Positions 51,093 through 63,958 of a stretch of 64,000 nt of DNA are shown here, piece after piece. Source of the DNA: Cardiocondyla obscurior. Its lineage: Eukaryota > Arthropoda > Insecta > Hymenoptera > Formicidae. A program made the translations under genes and the position numbers. Below the pieces are notes generated by a model. It saw only the letters and a program-made list of their open reading frames with translations. It did no database searches and was not told the DNA's origin. The stretch spans positions 3,908,501 through 3,972,500 of the forward strand of contig NC_091881.1 in NCBI RefSeq assembly GCF_019399895.1, in the 5' to 3' direction. The number at the start of each line of letters is the position of its first letter. Position 1 is the stretch's first letter.

Positions 51093-54000
51093 GTTCAGAA
51101 AATCGTCTTACAAGCATCGAGAGGAAAGGGTGCAGGGGAATACATTTGCGTGCCTTTGATCGTTCACTGGGAACCCTGGACAGTCGATTAGCACGAGATC
51201 TGTGAGATTATCTTAAGAGACCATTGAATCGCCGCGTATACGCAGTCCCGATTGTCGAAAGTGCGTCTCGGCATCGACTATTTCGAGAAGCCCGTCTTCC
51301 TCGCTCGGGCGTACCGTTTTCTCTTCCCTCGCATTCTCCGAGCCGTGGAAGAAGAAAAGATTCGGACACGGGGCCCCGGCGCTAAGACTGTAATGTGTCG
51401 GCTTAACGTCAACGGTGACAGTCGCCTATTCCGACCGCTCGGCATCGCGGGCTGCGGCTATCTGCATGCGTGTGTGCACGTGTCATGGAGTCACACGCGA
51501 GTGGGTACGCTCGACTGACGCGCGAGGAATCCGCGCGAACGTTGTACAAATGCCACGGGGAATAAATAAAAAAAATAAAAAAAAAAAATAACAAAAGTTA
51601 ATATAAGAAAAAGATTAATAAAAAAGAAAAGCGGAGAGACTTGTAGAATCCCGCCGAGCCATCGTTTGGAACGTTTCCCATCGATGTATTGTTTCGCGCA
51701 AAGATCTGGATCTCTGAAGCGACGAGCAATCATTAAAAAAAAAAATTTTTCGGGTAAAAAAGATACAAGGCTGTGATTTTTCGGGAAGGCGCGGCGGCGC
51801 GGTCGTTTCGCGAACGGAAAGAAGCAGAAAAGAAGAACGGGGAGTTAGATTCTACGGCGGAGAACACGACAATAGGCATCGAGAGTCGATGACAATGGTA
51901 ACTCGATACATCGTTTACCGCGGTTCGGCTTTTCATTCTACGGGACCGGCGACGCGACGGCGACGAGCGTCGCCTGGCTTCGACGGCGGCTCCGGGGGAC
52001 GACCTTTTGCCTCCGTTCCTCGTCGAAAGAAAGCGCGCCGCGTTGCGTCCTCGACCCCCTATTCCGGGTGGGGCTCCTCCTTTTGTCGGCTTTTGAAAAA
52101 AAAATCTCGTTGTCGCGACCGTATCCGTTACAAGAAAAATTCTCTTCGATGTGTATTAAGTATCCATTACGGACTCGCGTTTCTTTTCTTTTTATGCAAT
52201 CATCCACTCTCCATCGCTCGGTTTCCTACGAGACGGAAAACAAATTTCTCTCCTTCCCCTCTTCGCGGGGATCGTCGCCGAGGAAGCGGAAGCGGGCGTA
52301 TTTGGGAAACGGCAAATGTTTCTTCCGAAGTGCGGAACAATCGGATCGTTGGCCGTGGGAAGGGACCCCGATTGAAATCGGTCGCTGCTCAGCAAAAGAG
52401 ACTTCTCATTTCCGCGAGGCGAATACGCCGCTATACGCTCGCCTCCTTGCGATCGGCCGCTCCGTTTCCCGCAGGCATGCATTCGGGATGCCGGAAGTAC
52501 GCCATTAAATCCCATCGTACATTAATGCGGCCTCGGAGTAACAAGTATTATACAAAACGCGTTTATATACGCGCGGCAAGGCGAACAGTTTTACAGGGAA
52601 CGTGGCACATGAGATCTAAAAACGGTACAGGTATACAAAAATCGGCCGAACAAAAAAAGAAACAAAAAAAAAGAGCGGGTAAGAGAAAGAATTAAAAGAT
52701 TGCAGCATAAATAATAAAATGAATTTCGCGAACACATCTTTCTCGCGCGAATAAAAAACATACTCATCGCGCTTTCGCACACTCGGCAATTTTTATTTAA
52801 ATTAATTTTCCCAGCGCGTCTCCTCGTTAAACGCGAAGTACGTACGTAACCGACTGAAGCTGCGGCCCCGCTGGCGATTACGCGAATACGCTTCTATTTC
52901 TGAAATTCGGCACGGGCAGGTTTTCACTTTCTTACGCATGTGGGCGACGGATATATGCCCGGGACAAGTATAGAGATCCGCGCTCTCCGAGAAGAGGCAA
53001 GAAAACGGTGCGTTCACGAGTCTCTCTCTCTCCTCCCGTCGCGGAGGGATCCGTGTATCTTGATTTCCAACCGGCGCAATCTCTCCTAAAGCTAATCGCG
53101 ATAAGGCCGAGGGAGAAAGAGAGCCCCCGGCGGGACGCGGGGGGGAAAAGGGAAAGGATGGAAGAACGGGTGAAAGAGGATTCATTTGCAACGCGCGCTA
53201 ATTGGCTCGCGATTTCTCCGCGCGAGCGGGCCTTACCCGCCACGGACATTCGTCACGTTTGCCCCCGTCACAGTGGGGCTTTCTGTCTTACCAGCCCTCC
53301 CCCTTGCCCGCCACCCTGACGCGGAAACAAGCCGGTGCACTGTGCGGGTCCATCGCCGAGCAAATCGCCCGTCCGAATTTACGCAGCTTCTTTTTTCCCC
53401 ATCCGCCCCGGTTTTATCGCGCCGCCCGATCTCGTCGCGATAATGCCCCCCCGGCCGTCGTTTGTCCGAGAGTTCCATTCCGGGAACTTGGAGGCGACCG
53501 TGAATTATTACGTTAATAACGTATCTCTATTTCTTTACCGATTGATTAATGGCGGGGTTGTGTAAATAGTGAGGAACGGGCATGACCTAAGCCGGAATTC
53601 TCTTTTTACCGCGTAATTAACTGCCGACCGACCAGCGGGGGCTGAAAAACGTTGAAACTGCACGCACCGTTTTCTCCGGTAATACTTCGCGGCGTAATAT
53701 AAATTAAATAGGTCCATTTACCCGAAAAGCAACGGCATGCGAGGAATGGCGAGCGCGCGCGGGCTTTATCTCGTGAACTCGTTAACTTCGCGAAATTCCT
53801 CAGCTAGAAACCGTCGCGACGCGTGTCTCGCTTATTAAGGTCGTCGCCCACACGCCTTCTCGGTCATCTTCGAGATTTCCGTCTCGCGGAAGTCCACCGG
53901 CAACAACAGCGAGCGGCTTAGCCGTTGCGTCGCAGGGTGAAATATCGTCTCCGACGAGATAAGAGTAACAAAATAAAAAAAAAAAAAAATTAGAAAAAAG

Positions 54001-54850
54001 AAAAAAAAATCGGAAAAAAATAAAAGAAGAAAAACGGCGACACTTTATTCTCGCGTTAGGTCTCCTCCGTGTCCCGATGACGTTTTATCGTGTCCCCCTT
54101 CGGTGCCGTGGCGCTCGCTTCCGGCGCTTCCGGTGTCACACGCCGTTGAGCACGCTCCACCCCCTTCCAAGCGGCTTACGTACGTGTGTAAGGACCACGT
54201 CCGGCAAACCAGAAAGCATCCTAATTGTTGGTACAACACGGCGGTGCCCCCCTCTGCGCGGCGGTGCCTTCATTGTCTCGAAGGGGAGCGCGCTTGTGTG
54301 CGTGGCGTTCGTAGGTTTGTGTGTTTGCAAACGGCCACCCGCGCGATTGCTTCCGACGGGAATAACATTACAGGGAAGGAAAGAGAAAGATTTCCTCTTC
54401 TACGTCAGTTAAACGCTGAGTAAACGCGGTCTCGTCTGTCGGCGTCGTTAACAAGACGCGCTACCGAGCGCGAAAAATCACTCGAATTTATTTTCATCCG
54501 ATTAAGTTACGTAAGATGAAAACGGTATCGTTCAGCGGTGCGATTGTTCGCGTTGACGGCGATAGGTATCGGGAATTAATCGAAGAACCCAGACTGCCCG
54601 GCAGGAGCGGGCTTTCTCTCCGTCTCGATTAACTGGCTAATTAACGTTGTTGTTGGTTGCCCGCAAAGCCGGGACGGGATCGGCCCCGTGGAATAAATTT
54701 TATTCGGCATGCCGATGTATTCGAGAAAAAGCGCGTCGCGTACCCGGCTCGTAAAAAGATGTTTGCGCGCGAGGTTCTGGGATACCGGCTGTCACGCGCC
54801 GAATTTCGCGGCGCGGTGACGGAGATAATAAATTAATGAGTGCTACTCAC

Positions 54851-54976
54851 GTTGTGCAACTTGTAGTAGAGCCCGCAAGCGTTGCATACCGGCTCGCCGG
54901 CCTGGTTCCTCCGCCAGAGAGTCGTAGTCGCCGTCTTGCAGTTGGCGCAGCTGGTGCCCGCCCGCCTCGCCGCACT
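54851..54976 (-). CDS. pnr: Pannier-like GATA factor, exon with C-terminal zinc finger
   Basis: This exon encodes the DNA-binding GATA finger of a nuclear transcription factor. Read on the minus strand it gives 42 codons in phase 0 at both ends. The residues start SAARRAGTSCANC, continue with KTATTTLWRRN and end with PVCNACGLYYKLHN. The four zinc-binding cysteines of the CxNC-x17-CNAC pattern are all present, as is the invariant LWRR. An acceptor ending CTGCAG lies just upstream (54,977-54,982) and the donor reads AAC|GTGAGT. In the GATA family this finger recognises WGATAR sites. The SAARRAG lead-in and the tail in the next exon match what I know of insect Pannier better than Serpent or GATAe. 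The second Thr of the usual TTTTT run is Ala. The preceding exon, which should carry the N-terminal finger, is not found up to 64,000. Confidence 0.93.
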
Positions 54977-57509
54977 CTGCAGCGACAGTTTTGGAAAAGA
55001 GAAGACACAGATATCACACCCGTCACGCCGGCGTTATCGGAGGATCGTCGCGCGATCGCTCCGACTAGATTTAACCCAAGCAACATTAAATTACTTTGTC
55101 AGACGCAACGCGTTATCTGTTAATTGTATGCAGACATACGTTTGCTTCTCTTTTTAATTAGAGAACGTTAAAAAAAAATTAAATTGCGATAGGTATAATG
55201 AGGAATACAATAAAGATCCTTTCACTTTCTTTGCTGGGGTTAGATCTGTTCATTTATAAAATTGATAAAGTGTCTTCTTAATTTTTCTAATTTAGCATAA
55301 ATAAATGTTGCGGAATATTGTTTGAAAAATGGCGAGGAAACGTTACCGCAATTAATATTATCTATGAATCTAATCATAAAAAAAAAGAAAGAAATTATAA
55401 ATACGTTAGTTTTTATAAGTGCACGTAAAAGAGAAAGAGAAAAAAAAACAAAAAGCGATAGACGTTCTTTATACGCGCGTAGCACGTGAGTATCATTTAT
55501 TAAAGCTGCTCCTCGGACAAATTGCAACCGAGAAACGCACGATGCGTGAAAATCGCGATCGGACTCGCACCACGCGAGAAAGGATTAAAAGACGCGCGAC
55601 GGAACGAGCCCACGTCTTTCGGTGCGTAATACTTCGAAAGAGGTCCCACTCCCACGCCGGGAGGGACGCATATTTGATCCGTCGGCTTATGGCGTGGAAT
55701 CAAAAAGCCACGGAGCTTGACGCGGGTTAGCGTGACACATCAACCCCTCGAAAATCCCTCCCGACTAGTTTTCGGCCGCCTGCCGCGGCTGGATCGACGT
55801 GTCTTGAAAGAAAGAAGGTCTTCTTCGGCCGATAGCGAGAAGAGAGGGCTTATCTCGGGGCAGCGTCTCGTTCCCCGGCGAATGGAAAAACCTCGAAAAA
55901 CGATCGGCCGGCGTGTACACCTGTATAACCCTCGTCGAACGGACGTAGGTAGGCAAACACTTAACGAAAAAGAAAAAAAAAAAGAGCGGAATCCGTTTTA
56001 TCCCTCGGGGGACTAACCGCGGCTTATTTCCCCGCGTCACGAACCGACGGCGGCGCGCGAATGCACTTTCGTGCGCGCGGTGCGAGTGGGAACCAGGAGC
56101 CGGGTATCCCGCTGCCGGATCCGTATTATAAAATGCCCTCTTCTCCGATATCCTTGGTTCACGTATCCACCTTTCACTCCTACCCTCGTCTCTCTTCCTT
56201 CTGGCTCTTCCCGTCGAGCCACTTAAACCGTTAATAGACGATACTGTTGCCGAAAACTGCGCGCCGCGGGTTTACTTCGGGCGTAGTGGTGTAATATTTA
56301 TACGCGGAGAACGGATCGGGACGATAATTAATGGACGACGTTGATAACCGTGTCACCCTCTCGATATATTGTTTAAAACTCAGCTGGTGCGACTGATAAG
56401 ATGAATAATTTAACAAAACCGATCGGCGTGCCAAGATAATGGCGGTGACGGCGCGCATAAGATGTTTCTTTTACGAAAGGCGCCCACCTTTGACCCTCCA
56501 CTTTCGCTCCCTGTTCACCCCCTACTCACAAACCACTTAACCCCCCCTGAGATGACACTGCACCCTCGGCACTCGGGAAGGCAGGGCACCGTCGGGCGAA
56601 AGCGTACCTGCGTCATTGTCGGCAAAAGCACAAAATACAGGGGAATCCTCCCGGCCGGCGACTCCGTATAATAGCGAGCTTATTGAAATTTCTTTGAGCG
56701 AGAGGGACAGCACGCGTGTCTCCAGTGCCGAGTACAAAACTGCCCTCCTTCAGCCCGCACATTGCGTCACACAATGAACTCTGAGACAGTACCAAACGAG
56801 TGTCTCCAATTTTTTTTTTCTTTTTTTCTTTTTTTTTTCCCTCTCGAGCAACGCTTTTCAGGCCCCTTTTTTTTCCAAGCGCAGTCTCGCGTTCCATCGA
56901 TACTTCGGGGACAAATTCGCGGATCGATGCGCGAACGAGGGCTTGCAGTTTAGTTTCTGGGGCGATCGATGCGTGCGTAGTTTATTGTAGCAAAGATCGA
57001 AGAAAAAAAAAACATTGTAAAGATTTAGGGATAAGTGGACAGATTGCATCAAGACGTAACGTCTTCCGAAGAGATTTTTTTTTTTTATATCGCAATGTTA
57101 TTTAAGAAGTTTGATTTTAATTGGCAACTACTTTCGCCGTGCAATTTATACCACACCGCGGGTTTAAAACCTATCGTTCTTCGATCCATTTTTGTCCCGA
57201 CGTCCATCGCGAGAAAGGACCCTTGTTTACCTCGAGAATCAAGCAGAAGGGTCGGAAGGCACGAGAGAGAGGAGGAGACGCGGGGGTGGGATCGAGGCGG
57301 GAAGGTAGGTACGGCGCGGTGTGTAATCATGCCTTATCTGGCGGATCTTATCAACCCTTGCGCGTAGCAAAAGGGGCCCGCGGGGCGCGCTCGTTGCGGG
57401 GAAAACCCTCCCGGCCTGGAATCAATACGCGGAGAGCCACCTCATCAATATAGCCGGCGCCGCTATCTGCTCTAGATCTTTGACACCCTCGCCCCTTCGG
57501 GCGGAGATC

Positions 57510-57537
57510 GGGGGGATAGGGGGGGGGGAGGGTTGGG
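57510..57537 (+). other. G-rich tract, candidate G-quadruplex in upstream intron
   Basis: Six G, ATA, a long G run, A, GGG, TT and GGG within 28 bases. The G strand is the plus strand, which is the template strand for the minus-strand gene. Confidence 0.65.
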
Positions 57538-60500
57538 ACAATCCGAAAATCGCCGACCGGCACCTACCGGCCATCACCGTCGCGCGCCTAATGGTTATTA
57601 AACGAGGACGAGTTTTCAGACCGAGCGGGTTCCCGGACTGTCCAAGGGGATCATTAGCAAATGGAGAACAACTCGACGAAGGTGGAGGAATACGGAGGCG
57701 CGTACGCGGCTCTCGCGCGCGCTTTTCTCCCCTTATCCCTCGCGCACCGCCGTCGAAAGCGATATCGCGTTTTTACTCGGCGCGCTGTTTAATCCATTTC
57801 TAAACGGGCATCAACGGGCTCAACTCCGAGGGAACTCGGCTTATTTTTAACTTGGAAATCCGTCGGTTGTTACGACACGGAAATTATTTCTGCCGGTATA
57901 CGCGATCTCGAAATATCGCTGACTCGATGTCGGCGGAGCGTCCAAATGTTTTCTCGTGCGAGAGCGACTGACTGGTCGGCCGGGCACGCCGGTCCGTGTA
58001 CGCATTGCTGGGCGATTAGATCCCTGAAAGTATTCGTTTCTCCACGGTAAGTCCTGTCCCATGCCACGCCGGGAGGCTCTCTCGCTTTCACGGCGCGATC
58101 GCCTCCTCTCGCCGGCGGGTAACGTCGACGTCGATCTCTCGAATCGGGGGAGAGGCCCGCGCGCGCGCCAGAGAGAGAGTTGTACCTATGTCCACGGCGA
58201 ATTAATTTTAACTCGCGCCGCGCACATCCCGCGAAGGACGAGGGCTCCCGGGTAATTGCCCCCGCGCGTATCCGGGCGACTCTCGCGGCGGACAATACTT
58301 TATCATCCGCTGCCGGGCGCGCGTTTGGAACCGGTTGCCTCCAGAAGGCAGAGCCCCGGACACTGACGGATATGACATTTCTGAAGTTCGCGGCGATCTA
58401 CGTTTCTCCCGTCCCTTTATTCCTATTTTATCTCTCTTCTGCTTGCTTTCTTTTTCCCGTGGCCGCTACCCTCGCAACTCCCCCCGCTGGTCCCCCTTTT
58501 CAGTTCCCACCGGCTTCGGGATCTACAGTCGTCAGTCTTTCTCTTTCACGCTGCTCTTCTATTTTTTTTTTTTTTTCTTCTTTTTTTTTCCTTCTTCCTT
58601 CTCTCGACCTCGCGTTTCCCGCATTCGTTTTGTTTCACCCCCTCGTTGCCACCCCAACGTCGTACATCGACTCATTTCAACGTCTCGAAGGGAAGAGGAG
58701 AGAGACGGGAGAAGATGGAAAAGGAGAGAGACGTTTCTTCCTCATCGTCTCTCGACGAATCGTATTTTTTTCCTTTTTTTTCTTTTTGTCTTTGGTCTTC
58801 GTACCTTCTTCGAGGCGAGCAAATGAGCAAGACTCGGAGGAACGCGTCATTCTCGAAATTGAAAACTGGATTAGCGGCTTCGACGTTCGGCCCGACGGTT
58901 AACTCGCGGCCAAGTTCGATCACACGTTCGACGGCTTTAAACTCCGAGATTAAATATGCTCTTTTCGTCTCTCGACGCGTAAGCAAAGAAGTTAATATAA
59001 AACAGCTAAGCAATCGGCAAATTTTTGCAAAAGAAATGCAAGAAATAACATTCTGGGGGGGTTTTTTTTTTCTTTACACTCTTGAAAACGCATTTACGTT
59101 CCGCATCTTTGAAGCGCTTTCAAGACGCACCGCTCTCTGTCCGAGAAAATTATGCAAAATAATGCTTAGATGCCTTTTCAGAAAGTGTTGAAGATGATTG
59201 TGCAGGTCGCCTTTTGATTAAGTCTTAAAGACGTTTTAAACAAGACGTCTTTGAGACGCTTCTTTTCAAACGAAGTAACGTTTCTGTAAAAAAAAAAATT
59301 AAAAAAAGAAAAGAAAAAGCAAAAATACCGGCGCCACGACGAGAAGCTAGAGACGGCACGACAGCAAACGCTGTTACGTCCGCTTATCACGATAATCCTT
59401 AATGCGCTAATCCTGTAAGGAGAGATGAAAACGAGATGAAAAAGGGTTGGCCGGGGCTGAGGAGAAAGAGAAAAGAGAATGTAGCTACCGATATCAATAC
59501 CAACATAATCGCGTGAGATCGCGGCATCTGTCTTGCTCGGCCAAGCCATTATACATTATTAATTAACTCGATATACTGATTAATGATCGAGGCTCCAGAT
59601 AATCCTAATAATGCTATACGCTGCCTAGGACGAAACCATTTGAAGACCCCGCCGTAAGAATTCCGACCCGATATATATTTCAATCGAAACGGAACTGTCT
59701 TAACGTCCCGGTGACGAGGGAACAAAGCGCGCACGAATGTTCGTCTTTAACGAATAATTTTCAGCACGCCTGACCGAGGACGATAATTAATTTCACTTCG
59801 ACTGTTGCGTCGCCGGCTGGAAATATAATATAAATATCGACGCGGTATCAAGTGCCTTGACGTTAACATAATCGCTTTCCCCGGGGCTATCTACGAAATG
59901 GAAATAACAATCGAATTAGGTGATCAGTCATTAGGTGATTAACGATATATCCCCGATGATGTCTTCGTTGCCCGCGCGATCGCTTTCGGGGAAGCTGATC
60001 TGCGTAACGGAGTCGGCAGGGATCGACCTGTCGCATGCGCCGCAAGTCCGAGATTGCTCGGCGTTTTGACAATAATTATTGCTCCGCTCGATGTCGCCGC
60101 CGCCACCGATCGATAGCGCGCCGCTGACAATTAATTTTGAGAAATCGTCCCGGTCGGCATACCGGTTTCGTCGCGCGCGAATCGCCATAATTCATTCATA
60201 CCCCGATTAGATCGCGCGATCGATAGAGAAGTGAGCCTTCTCTCGCTTACGCGAGTCCAGATGGCTGTAACTTAGTTCGGTTATCGCGGCGGCTAAAGTT
60301 TCGTCGGAGCGAGCAACGGAGGTGGCTGGGACTGATGTATAAATCGCGGAGCGAATTTTCCACGGGTACCTCTCGGTTATTTTGAGACCGCCGGAGCGAA
60401 GGAGAGGCCCCTCTCTCTCCTCCTGGGTTTCGAAAGGGAACGCCAGGGATCCTACCGTTCAGGGATCAACGGCGAAATCGGCGGCTGACACTTTTCCGTG

Positions 60501-62099
60501 CGCGCAGGTCCGCATTGCGCGGCAGAGACTATCGTTTTACGAGCGTAGCCTCGATAACGATCTCTTGTGTATCCTTGACTAAATCGTGACTAGAAGCGGC
60601 AGGGAGCGGGGGCGGGCAGAGCGAGCCGATACACGCTCGGCTACAAACATTGTTCTCGGGATACAAATTGCTCGTGCAGAGTAGTAGCAGCGGCAACGGT
60701 CTGCCAATGATAGGGCGGAATAAATAATAGGAAGCGAGAATGACTGATACCGATGGGAAGAGAGAAAGAGAGAGAGACGACAAAAGAGCAGCGAGATCAC
60801 TTCTCCGTCGTGTTCTTTTTCCTACTTTCGGAAAAATTACTTCCCGGCGCGAAAGAGAGCGCGCGCTTAACTTTGCCCGCATTAGCATTCGAAAAGAATT
60901 CAGACAAAAAAAAAAAAATTAAAAAAGAAAAAAAAACAGTCGCGCCTTGGATTCCGTATCACCGTACAGTTCTCTGTTATGCGCGTTCGCGCGCGACCGC
61001 GACCGATTTTGTCGACCACGTGGAACCGGCTCGAGAGGGCCAGCCGAAGATTGCGAAATCGCGTGGCCTCTGTGTCTCTCTCTTTCTCCCGGGCGTTTTC
61101 GCCCAGCACGTGGACGTGGCGTGGCTTGAAAGACAGAAAGAGAGAGAAAGAGAGAAAGAGATTGAGTAAGTAAAAGAAAACAGTCCACGTCTCGACGGTA
61201 ACCGGCGATATCTCAAGCTCTCTCGGGGAAGCGCGCACCCCGAGGCGTGTGTAATACGAATAAATACGCGGCACGTCGCGCGGTGTACCTATACTTGGGC
61301 TACTCGCTCGCGCGTTCGCCGCAGCCTGCGCGGGGCTGCTGCATGCAACGGCGTGCGCTCGGCAAGCGCATAATATAATGCACCGACGGTACTGCGCGCG
61401 GCGTGCGCGCTTGTGACTGTGACAAGTAGTGGTACCACATTCCTAACACTAGCTCGCGTTCCGGCTGTTCTTGGTGCGCACGGCAGCGTGCACACACGGC
61501 CCTATTCCCCCTCGCCCTTCTCCTCCCTCACCGCCTCTTTCAGCATCGCTACCCTTTCCCTTTACCTATCTCTACCCCTGTTCTTTATACGTTTTTTTTT
61601 CCTTTTTTTTTCTTCTTCTACTCTTCCGTTCTCCTCTCTGTCTCTTTCTCTTTCTCGATGATCTAGGGTGGGGTACGAACAATGCTCGGGTCCGTGCAAA
61701 AAGTGCATCACGGATGTGGTGCCTCGAGTCGTTCCACCGGTCGTTCACAGAAATTACTTAACGATGATAAATGAAGCACGGAGAAACATTACGTCGCGGA
61801 TTACACAAGTCGCATTTATGATAAAACTATTATTACTATAAGTCGGCGGTACAATAGCTCCGGCTAATAGGATGTGGCTGCTCCAGTTTCGAGGATCGAT
61901 ATATATTTCCACGGCCGCAACTAAGCCCATTAACTTACCCCGTCTTCCTTCCCCCCGACAACGTTCTCAATCTTCCTGCTATTCAGACGAGGCCCGCCTC
62001 GGACTTTGCGAATCCATTAACACGCGCGCGAAGCTAGGACGTCGAATCTCTCCCGGCTATCACTTTTCAGAAACACTTTATTTTTTTTTTATTTTTTTT

Positions 62100-62120
62100 C
62101 GAGAGAGAGAGAGAGAGAGA
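62100..62120. repeat. GA microsatellite
   Basis: About ten GA units following a T-rich tract (62,080-62,099). Confidence 0.9.
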
Positions 62121-62709
62121 TTGCTGGCGAAGCGAGTGCTTCTTGCGTCTCGTTAGAGACCCGAGAATACGGCGCCAATGAGAAATGTGGAAAGTAAGGT
62201 CGCGCGCCGGTTTACTCCACGTACCGTGCTCTCGCATTAACGCATGAAACGATTAAACGATTGTGCGCCTATCACGGCGCGTATCCGATGTCTCGCGAAC
62301 TTTTCTCCGACTCGCCACCCGCGATTACATATTTCCCCCGCGAAATCATCCGTTTATCGAAGTCTCAAGGATACACGCACCTCCGTGGAACGTTACACTG
62401 CTACGTTCCAAGAATCGTGGAAAGGCCGTACACGCTCCGTGCGTGTCGCGCGCATACATTAAGTCCATCTAACTTGACTTTACCGTCCGCGCGAGTGCGG
62501 CAACGTGCTCGCGTAATTACCTAATTAATCGCCGGATTGTCAGTCGAATAATGGGATTGCCGTTTACCGCGCATAATTCTATATTTCATGATTTCATAAG
62601 CGTTTAATGTGCGCGCGATTAAATAATTAAAAAAAAAAAAAAAAAAAAATCCGTCTTTTTATCTCGACGTTAAACGCGCTTTGAAAGGAAAAAAAAACAC
62701 GGCCGGACA

Positions 62710-62730
62710 GGTCCTGCCGCTCGCAGGACC
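62710..62730. repeat. Inverted repeat with 8-bp arms
   Basis: GGTCCTGC and GCAGGACC flank CGCTC. It is short and GC-rich and could arise by chance. Confidence 0.7.
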
Positions 62731-63934
62731 CGCTCGAAGGCTTACGCAATCGTTATTATTACGGAAACAGATCCCTCCGTCTACGTGCGCTACTCCGTCG
62801 ATTTATCATCCTCTGAAATATTCATAATGAACGAATCGCCGGCGCGGGGAACGAGGTCACGCGCGTGTTCGTGCCGGCCGTGTCCCACGCCAGTGGGATT
62901 GGGAGGCTGTGCACGCGTTTCTACGAAGTGCATCGCGCGGCTCGATCTCGCGGTATCGATACAACGTAAGGCAGGAGACGGCGGTGGCTGGAGAGAGGAT
63001 CGAAGGAGGAGGTAGAGCCACGGGAGAACGAGAGAGCCTAGCCATTACCGCCGCGTCGCTACTACGAAGTATGGTAGCCAATCTATATGATAAACAGCCT
63101 GTGTTAGGTGTACACGCGCGCGGCCGTGTATATACGTACACGTACGTGATCGACGTGCCGGTTAATAAGCACCCTGGCACAAATAATGCACGTCCGTGTC
63201 ACCCGGCACGGTCCCGGGAACCGTCTCGGGTCATCGTGTCGCGGTCGAAAATCGTATCTCCGCGAAAAGCAACGAAGACCGACGTCCGGGATACTATCCG
63301 TCGATTTGAAATATATTTAAAAAAAAAAAAAAAAAAATTTATTACACGACGCTACAGATTTCGCGCTTTGCGAGACGATACTGCGCTCGGCGACAAACGG
63401 GCACGGCGCGGGCACCGACGATATTCATCGAGGAAAATACATTATTATAATTGGTTTGCTGTTATGCAGTTAATGCGGAGTTGTCTCTCCTCGGTGGATA
63501 ATTACGCCGCCCCGAGCTATTAAAATAAACGGCTTCGCCAATGTCGGCATCGGTAAAAATTATATTTGACATATAACGCTCGTCGTGCGAGCATCGATAT
63601 TAATTTAGAAATATCACGGCCGCGCGTGACGGCGTGCCGCTGAAAAAAAAATCTCCGCCCGTTGGTCCCGTTCTGACCACAGCGCCTTCGGATCGCATTG
63701 TTCTCTCCTCTCGCGCGCTTAAAACGCGAGAGCTTTTCATTAAGCCGGTCTCTCTCTTCCCTCCCTTCCCGCCCCGCAGCCTCGTCCAGCAACGATCCGT
63801 GATAAATTACCGGACCTGAGCGAGTTTCAGATTTCTATCGCGATGTTGTTATCGCGCCGATACTATCGTTACGATTATCATCGACAAAGCGCGGGCGGCC
63901 GTCGCCTTATTAAACAACGCAGAAATATCTTACG

Positions 63935-63958
63935 CGCTCGCTCGCTCGCTCGCTCGCT
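63935..63958. repeat. CGCT tetranucleotide microsatellite
   Basis: Six exact CGCT units. Confidence 0.95.

Larger units (their letters stand above)
44914..54850 (-). other. Long intron of the pannier-like gene (between finger and basic tail)
   Basis: The donor GTGAGT at 54,850 and the acceptor TTGCAG at 44,914 bound a 9,937-base intron in phase 0. It splits the gene exactly after the KLHN of the finger. It contains poly-A and poly-T runs (48,974-49,007 and 49,560-49,584), a perfect inverted repeat at 51,066-51,092, AGATAAG at 47,930 and 53,957, and several GA or CT tracts. Long open frames inside it, including one of 268 codons at 51,889-52,695, are Arg/Lys-rich and look like chance readings. 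No other gene is supported inside. Confidence 0.85.

Noticed and set aside
51889..52695. Longest open frame in the window (268 codons, plus strand)
   Set aside because: Arg/Lys-rich, no domain, lies inside the GATA-gene intron, and overlapping frames are also open because the region is GC-rich.
58180..58902. 240-codon plus-strand frame with hydrophobic stretches
   Set aside because: Hydrophobic runs are poly-pyrimidine tracts read as Phe/Leu/Ser, not a credible membrane protein; it lies in the upstream intron.
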